A stretch of 7,299 nt of DNA from Methanosarcinales archaeon (GTDB lineage: Archaea; Halobacteriota; Syntropharchaeia; Alkanophagales; Methanospirareceae), in assembly GCA_025464585.1 (NCBI GenBank), contig JAODGL010000032.1:1-7299 (forward strand), in the 5' to 3' direction. Of this stretch, positions 1-5,400 are shown piece after piece. Below the pieces are notes generated by a model. It did not search any database. It saw nothing but the letters and a program-made list of their open reading frames with translations, and was not told where the DNA came from. Position 1 is the first letter of the stretch, and each line of letters opens with the position of its first letter. The position numbers and the translations under genes were made by a program.

Positions 1-578
1 CTTTCTGCATTTTTTACTTCCCTATCCACCGCGTCATATATCGCCAGATACGAATCTATAACTGGATTCTTCAAACTGCACAGCCACTTCTTTCCTTTTT
101 CCATGAAAATACCCGCGCCATCTGGATATTTTATGTTCTTCCTCCGCAATTCTGTCTTTATCTGGTTCTTTATTATAGCTCTGAACTTACCCAGGAAGAT
201 TCTATGCCTGACCAAATGCCTTAACGCCCTTATCTCCTTCGGCGGAACATAAGAAGTAGGCAAAAAACCCCCTCTCAGCAACTCTGCCAGCGTCTTTGCA
301 TCTATTTTGTCCGTCTTTACCTTCGCCTCCGCTATCATCTTCGTTTTCAACGGATGTGCCAGAACCACCTTGTGCCCCAGACCTTCCAGTAAATCGTAGA
401 AATATTCGTAGTTGCCACTTGCCTCAAATGCAATTGTCAGATCTTCCAGACCTGAAAAGAATTCCTCTATGTCTTCCGTTTCCGTCTTTATTCTCCCCTC
501 TTTTATCAATTCCCCTTCTTTTGTACATACCTTGGTCTGACAAAAACCTTTGTGCAGATCAACCCCTGCATATATCAT
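1..578 (-). CDS. IS110-family transposase (DEDD), N-terminal part, cut by window edge
   Basis: RNA-guided DEDD recombinase of an IS110-type insertion sequence. The 192 visible codons are free of stops. They carry the family hallmarks: GVDLHK with Asp7, FEASGNY with Glu52, and KTDKIDAKTLAELL with Asp90 and Asp93, which together form the RuvC-like DEDD site (Pfam DEDD_Tnp_IS110). The block YVPPKEIRALRHLVRHR at about 110-126 is also typical. The C-terminal half, with the second domain (Transposase_20) and its catalytic Ser, lies beyond position 1, so whether the whole gene is intact cannot be judged. The ATG at 578-576 is chosen because GAGGTGG lies 4 bases upstream (589-583) and because homologues start a few residues before the first Asp. 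A hairpin overlapping that ribosome site suggests translation is kept low. The family call is firm; the IS subgroup is not determined. Confidence 0.93.
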   Translation of the reverse strand, partial: MIYAGVDLHKGFCQTKVCTKEGELIKEGRIKTETEDIEEFFSGLEDLTIAFEASGNYEYFYDLLEGLGHKVVLAHPLKTKMIAEAKVKTDKIDAKTLAELLRGGFLPTSYVPPKEIRALRHLVRHRIFLGKFRAIIKNQIKTELRRKNIKYPDGAGIFMEKGKKWLCSLKNPVIDSYLAIYDAVDREVKNAE

Positions 579-585
579 TTTTCCA

Positions 586-605
586 CCTCTATGCTTTTAT
601 AGAGG
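586..605 (-). promoter_or_regulatory. Hairpin covering the transposase ribosome binding site
   Basis: Perfect 7-bp inverted repeat: CCTCTAT (586-592), six-base loop (593-598), ATAGAGG (599-605). Read as transposase mRNA, the 3' arm is AUAGAGG, which contains the GAGG of the Shine-Dalgarno GAGGTGG (589-583). Folding would therefore mask the ribosome site 4 bases before the ATG. Masking of the start region is a known way for insertion sequences to limit translation from read-through transcripts; that it acts here is inference. The loop and 5' arm also spell TATAAAAG, but this TATA-like string is too near the ATG to drive a transcript that includes the start codon. Confidence 0.55.
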
Positions 606-659
606 CGAACTTAAACATACCATCAAAGAAGGTGTGGAAACGAAATTCATGGAGATTGC

Positions 660-941
660 GTGACAATCGCGATCGCCTCGTTCTTGCTCGGCGTCAGCGT
701 TTTTTATCTGCTCTTCATCGGATTCAGAACGCCTGAAAAGGAGAAGATTGAGCATGAAGCTCAGAAAGAAACAGACTGGGAACCGGCGTTGCAGGTGCAG
801 GATGCACATATTCCAGATGTAGATATTCAAGTTCCAGAAACGAGCAAAGCAGCTCCTGAGGATGATAGAGCAGAACTGCTGACTCATCATCTCACTGCTT
901 CCAGGAAGCGTAGGAAAGCTTTTTCATTCCCCAAAGCGTGA
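660..941 (+). CDS. Possible small single-pass membrane protein
   Basis: No family recognised. The 93-residue frame starts with a GTG preceded by GGAG at 651-654, spacing 5. Residues 2-22 form one hydrophobic helix (TIAIASFLLGVSVFYLLFIGF), followed by Arg23 and Lys27 and then a charged, Glu/Asp-rich, probably unstructured tail to about residue 72. The charge pattern suggests that the tail lies in the cytoplasm. The last 18 codons overlap the 3' end of cobB on the other strand (887-941) and read like antisense sequence (basic, low-complexity), so the original stop may have been lost or the whole frame may be chance. Upstream, the frame is open back to a TAA at 612-614 without an ATG. Because the IS110 element lies just upstream, the 5' region may have been altered by insertion. 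The TM-then-acidic-tail design favours a real gene, but only moderately. Confidence 0.42.
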   Translation: MTIAIASFLLGVSVFYLLFIGFRTPEKEKIEHEAQKETDWEPALQVQDAHIPDVDIQVPETSKAAPEDDRAELLTHHLTASRKRRKAFSFPKA

Positions 942-2215
942 AGGTGCGTGTAAGATGCGAGCACGTTATCTCTACATATTCCGTCCCTCTTACTCTCTAT
1001 TCCCCTGCCTTTAAGAAGTTTATATGCGAAATCCACGCTTGTATTGGCATTGACACTCACCGTTGAATAATGGAACTCATGCCCGCGGAATCTCACACCT
1101 TTTCGGAATAGAAGACAGTCTCTCATGGAGACCGCATCGACATAGCCCACTGCTTGAAGCCGCTTTGTGAGCTTTCCCGAACCCTTGAATAAGCCCAGCA
1201 TAGCCCTGCCTTCAAGCTGCTCAAGACAGTAAAGCAAGCCACCACATTCTGCGTATAACGGAGAGCCATGCCGAATTGCATCCGCAAACGCCTCTCTTAG
1301 CGATGCGTTCTCCTCCAATTGCGGTGCATAAATCTCCGGGTAGCCGCCACCAATGTAGAATGCATCAACATCAGGTAAAGAATCACGAATTGGCGAGAAA
1401 GTGATAATTTCAGCACCCAAATCACGCATGATTTCAAGGTTCTCCGGATAATAGAAACAGAACGCTTTGTCCATCGCCACTCCAACTCTGACGCCATCAA
1501 CAGCCCTTAATCGAGACTCCGGCTTCGGCTCTGCACTTTGAATCTCAATCTCTGTCGCTTCAAGCAAAGTATCCATGTCTATACTCTTCTCTATGAGCTT
1601 TGAGAAGTCATTCAAGAGAGAACGGTCAACCTCATGAGACATGAAAAGTCCTAAGTGCCTCTCAGGTATTTTAACCGATTCGTCTGCGGGAATAGCCCCA
1701 AATACCCTTGCAACTCCTTTTAAAGAAGCTTCGAGCAGCGCTCCGTGCCTTTCGCCTGCTACGCCGTTCAGTATGACGCCTGCGAACTTGAGTGAAGGGT
1801 CAAAGGTCTTGTATCCGTGGACGAGAGCGGCAACGCTGCCTGCAAGCCTGGAGGCATCAACGACAAGCACGACCGGGATGTTCAGCAGTTTTGCAAGATG
1901 TGCTGTGCTTCCTTCTCCTCCCGCAGCTGCCGAAGCACCATCAAAGAGTCCCATAACCCCTTCTACCACGTTCACCTCAGATGCGTTCTTCCTGAATGAC
2001 TGAATAACCGCAGAACTGGACATCATGAACGTATCGAGATTCCTCGAAGGTTTTCCCGCGGCGAGCGTGTGCAGGCTCGTGTCTATGAAATCGGGACCCG
2101 CTTTGAACGGCTGGACATCGTACCCTCGGCGGCGTAAAGCTGGGATAAGCCCGATAGATACCGTTGTCTTTCCCACTCCACTCTGCGTTCCCGCAACTAC
2201 GAAAGCCGAACTCAT
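887..2215 (-). CDS. cobB: Cobyrinate / Ni-sirohydrochlorin a,c-diamide synthase (CobB/CbiA/CfbB family)
   Basis: Cytoplasmic enzyme that uses ATP and glutamine to amidate the a and c acetate side chains of a tetrapyrrole: cobyrinate in B12 synthesis, or Ni-sirohydrochlorin in coenzyme F430 synthesis (CfbB). The sequence gives 442 residues, close to Salmonella CbiA. Order: P-loop GTQSGVGKTT at 9-18; KAGPDFID soon after; GEGSTAHLAKLL and PVVLVVDASR in the dethiobiotin-synthetase-like ATPase half; then a class I glutamine amidotransferase half with IGGGYPEIY, nucleophile Cys324 in YAECGGLLY, RGHEFHYS (His379), and THLH at 423-426 near the C-terminus, where the activating His is expected. All key residues are present. 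An ATG 16 codons further upstream (2263) is in frame, but it would add a hydrophobic stretch over the probable promoter, and homologues begin a few residues before the P-loop; hence the start at 2215. The gene lies downstream of polC on the same strand, 274 bp away, so it probably has its own promoter. Family identity is firm; substrate is not settled. Confidence 0.95.
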   Translation of the reverse strand: MSSAFVVAGTQSGVGKTTVSIGLIPALRRRGYDVQPFKAGPDFIDTSLHTLAAGKPSRNLDTFMMSSSAVIQSFRKNASEVNVVEGVMGLFDGASAAAGGEGSTAHLAKLLNIPVVLVVDASRLAGSVAALVHGYKTFDPSLKFAGVILNGVAGERHGALLEASLKGVARVFGAIPADESVKIPERHLGLFMSHEVDRSLLNDFSKLIEKSIDMDTLLEATEIEIQSAEPKPESRLRAVDGVRVGVAMDKAFCFYYPENLEIMRDLGAEIITFSPIRDSLPDVDAFYIGGGYPEIYAPQLEENASLREAFADAIRHGSPLYAECGGLLYCLEQLEGRAMLGLFKGSGKLTKRLQAVGYVDAVSMRDCLLFRKGVRFRGHEFHYSTVSVNANTSVDFAYKLLKGRGIESKRDGICRDNVLASYTHLHALGNEKAFLRFLEAVR

Positions 2216-2263
2216 CGCCCCATATTTCCTGCTAAACAGTAAAAATAGAAAAGAACTAAACAT

Positions 2264-2271
2264 CTAATAAA
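2264..2271 (-). promoter_or_regulatory. Probable TATA box of cobB
   Basis: The minus strand reads AAAGTTTATTAG here, an archaeal TATA-like string with purines just before it, as in a BRE. A transcript starting about 27 bases downstream (near 2240) would have a leader of about 25 bases before the ATG at 2215. AGGA about 12 bases and GGGG 2 bases upstream of the ATG are weak ribosome site candidates. This also argues against the longer start at 2263, which would lie upstream of the predicted transcript start. Confidence 0.35.
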
Positions 2272-2371
2272 CTTTGAGCGAAGTTAGAGTTTAGGATTTT
2301 CCACTCTTTATTGAGCAAGTTCCCTGATGCGTTTTACCACGGATAATTTTTTCTCACTTCAAAAGAATTGA

Positions 2372-2497
2372 GAGAGTCGTTCGCTTTCTATTACTTTAAT
2401 AAACTTCTACGAGAATGAAATGGCTCGAGGAAGTGTGGAATTTTCTGCCGAAAACATTGAGAAGCTCGTGGATAAATTAAGAAAGTTTGCTACATAA
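2372..2497 (+). pseudogene. Short open frame, possible gene remnant in the cobB-polC gap
   Basis: No family recognised. A plus-strand frame is open from just after a TGA at 2369-2371 to a TAA at 2495-2497, running 8 bases past the polC stop. Its second half, from an ATG at 2420, encodes 25 residues with an amphipathic, charged pattern (VEFSAENIEKLVDKLRK), which looks like the C-terminal helix of a small protein rather than random sequence. No ribosome site precedes the ATG at good spacing. Either the frame is the decayed tail of a lost gene or it is chance. The rest of the gap (2272-2371) shows nothing I can name beyond a T-run at 2347-2352. Confidence 0.25.
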
Positions 2498-5400
2498 AAT
2501 CCGTCAATGCCTTCTGCTCCTCCGCTGCGGGAAAAAGCGCATTCACGTCCTTCTCTAACAGTTCCAACCTTTGCATCGTGTAATCAGATATGTGATATTC
2601 CTTCGCTACGCGTAACGAAACATCAAGATATTTTTTTATACTTGCTACGTGCACAGTAGGAACTATCTTACTACCACACTTCTTACATCTCCCATTCAGC
2701 GGTATTCTTCTGTATTTCGCATTGCACTTACTGCAACGCATCTTCTGTGAACCAAACGCGCGGAGATTTCCTTTTATATCGCGAAGGAAATGGTTTTTTA
2801 TCACTGTTTCCGCTACTTCGCACTCATCCACTGCTCTTATCTTCCTCGCCAATTTTAACTGTGCTTCCATCTTCTCTACCATTGTACCTAACGTCTTATA
2901 CAACGAATTCAAAGGACCTGCTGCAATATCCGTTGTATCGTGCGTGTAACCAAACCCATAAACATCCTTCGGTTCCCCTATTCTGCTCGATGCTGTCTCT
3001 ATCGTCACCTCTTTTGGGTGCTTCCCCGAGCAAGTTGCCTTATAAAAATCCAGTGGGTATTCATCTGCAATGGAGACGTTATGTGCCTCCTTGTCCACTT
3101 CCTTTGGGTTGATGAACGGGATAAGAACCAGAGGAGCATCCATTCTGCCACCTCTTTTCTCAGGTAGAAAGAGCTTTGAAAAGTTGAGTAAAGCATCCAG
3201 CAGAAGGATGATTGAGTCTTCGTCGCCGTCGCAATTACTGGTTAACACAAAGTTATTGACCAAAAAATTATGATGCCCCTCAACTTCTATATCGTATAAG
3301 AACTCAAATTCAGACTTGATGGGCTCTATCTCTTTTATTTCGTCAAGAGCGGCATCACCAAACGAGGAGATACGCGGTGCTTTCTCTTTTGCAAATGTCG
3401 CTTTCAATGCTTCGTTCTTCCGCTTCTCTACGAAACCGATTTCCTCACCGAATTTTCTCGCATATCGCGATCTTATAGAGAGATAATGAAGGTCAAAGAC
3501 CGGTAATTCATCTTCGCTTTTACCTTTTCGCTCGTAGAATCGTTTCGTCGCTCCTCCAGCAGCTTTTCTTTCACTTTTTAATCGGTAGAATATACCAAAT
3601 CTGAGCAACTGCAATCCAATGTCCTGCAGCAGTTTCTCGCTCACCGAGGAACAGGAGACCACGAGCTTGCCTCTTTCCACAGAGCCATCGCCGGAGAAAT
3701 ATGCCCTCAGCAACCACTTCATCTTATCGCGAGGAAGGGTCCGTAGTAACGGTGGAATTCGCTTCTCTTTAGCTCCTTTGCCCGTACCCAGAACCTCCAC
3801 AAATAGCTGGTATATCAATCGGTTTGATATGACGAGCACCCCCTTTCCCTCCTTTCTGCCCGGGGAAAAACCAAAAACATCTCTTATGCAGTTCGCCATG
3901 TCATCCCACAGCTCTTTTTCCCACGATGCCATGCTGACCTGATTAAAACCCTTTTCCACACTTCTTGCATAGCCTTCTGCAAGATAATAGCCAATGAGTC
4001 GCATGAACCTCTCATCAATCTTGATGATTCTTGGAATCACCGTATGGTCCCTTTTAACGCCGAGTTTGCACTCCTTTGGAACGGAATTCCAATCCTCGTG
4101 CGACAATTGGAGTAAAGAGGCTAAGATTGGCAAAGGGATGCTATCACGATAAACATAATTTGAAAATGTCTTTTCCCCAATTCCTATTTCCCCGGCAGTG
4201 GATTTTATTCCTCCCAGTTCTTTCACTACCCTTTCTACAACTTCTCTGACTCCTCTGACCATTACATCTCCGGAAAGTTTATCGAATTTCGAAAATTCTT
4301 TTAGAAGGTCTATTTCTTCTATATCCTGTTCATATCTCTGAATTTCGAGCTGTTCAGGCACTAAGAGCTTGTCCTCGCTCTCCAATTCTACAATCTTCTT
4401 TTTTCTGATTCTGCCATTTGACCATGCAATAATCCTGTGCTCTGGGGACGAAACGAATTCTCTGCCTGACTTAGTCCTTACTTTTACCAGATGCAGGGGT
4501 GCCGGTGTTTTAATCACCGACACAATATCCTTTACTTCAAATTTGCCATCTTCTGGATTCAATGCGTACGTTTTAATTCCCTCAACCACTTTTCGTGTTG
4601 TGCCGCAATCATCAACAAGTTCTTCAGGTGATTTTTCACCGTGATATAACGAGTCCAAATCCTGGATTTTTTGTCTTCCTGAATTAATAACCAAAACTTC
4701 CGTATTCGGTGCCAAACAATTCCTCCTTTTCGCCGCATGGAAAAACGGATGTGCATAACAAGCCGAAGCGCGTGTGAACCCGATTATCCTGCCTAATATT
4801 CCCGCAGAAGTATGTGGCGCTAATCCAAGCACGAGTTTTCCTATGAGGTCTTCTTTGCGTGATGCACCGTAATAAGGCGGCAGGTCATAAAACTTCTCTA
4901 ACAAATCATCCAAAAAGTTCGATACTTTCAGCAAATACGATGCCGCATTAACTGAGATAATGACATCCTGCTGCTTGAGCTCCACTATTTGCGTGTCACG
5001 TTTCAACTCCTTCCCGTTTATGTCGTGCAAATAGCCCAGTTCCTTTGCTTTTTCCACCTGCAATCCTATCTCTCTCGGCTTGAAATGTGTTAATGGCAAA
5101 TTCGTAAAATCATATCTGATCGTACCGTCCTTAAATACGAACACACCATGCTTCGCCCTTAATATCCCCTTACCTAAATGTTCAGCCACTTTTTGACGTG
5201 ATATAAGCCCCTTTACACATTTTACGTCCAACTTATTGTTATGAGGGACACCCAATTTTTCTATCGTTTCGCAGTAATATCCCCACAGATCAATGCTCTT
5301 TTTATTATCACCCGATGTTTGATGCGATTTTTTAAAAGACGAAATCTCCACCTCTATCACTTTTTCCTTTAATGCTTCCTTCAACGACCTGTTCTTTCCA

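Larger units (their letters stand above)
1..605 (-). mobile_element. Partial IS110-family insertion sequence, outer boundary unknown
   Basis: The element is inferred from its transposase and the hairpin at 586-605. IS110 elements usually lack clear terminal inverted repeats and target duplications, so I could not place the upstream end. I stop at the hairpin as the last piece tied to the transposase; the true end could reach into 606-780. In the IS110 subgroup the noncoding stretch upstream of the transposase encodes the bridge RNA. In the IS1111 subgroup that RNA lies at the other end, outside this window. Confidence 0.6.

Noticed and set aside
654..668. 5-bp inverted repeat GATTG-CGTGA-CAATC around the GTG at 660
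   Set aside because: It is too short to call a regulatory hairpin alone; mentioned only in connection with a possible bridge RNA.
296..736. A 146-codon plus-strand open frame across the transposase start
   Set aside because: It is mainly antisense to the IS110 transposase and is rich in Pro, Leu and Ser as expected of a shadow; the DEDD motifs on the minus strand decide the strand.
597..890. A 97-codon minus-strand open frame between cobB and the transposase
   Set aside because: It is rich in Cys, Phe and Arg with no coherent domain, and it overlaps the plus-strand frame that has a ribosome site and a clear membrane helix.
1641..2003. A 120-codon plus-strand open frame opposite cobB
   Set aside because: It is antisense to the CobB ATPase domain, Ser/Ala/Pro/Thr-rich, with no ribosome site or family.
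2216..2263. Extended N-terminus of cobB from the ATG at 2263, resembling a short hydrophobic leader
   Set aside because: This enzyme family is cytoplasmic and starts just before the P-loop; the extension lies over the likely promoter and leader.
2347..2352. T-run as a terminator for a plus-strand transcript
   Set aside because: A single run of six T with no gene clearly ending before it on that strand; AT-rich gaps produce such runs often.
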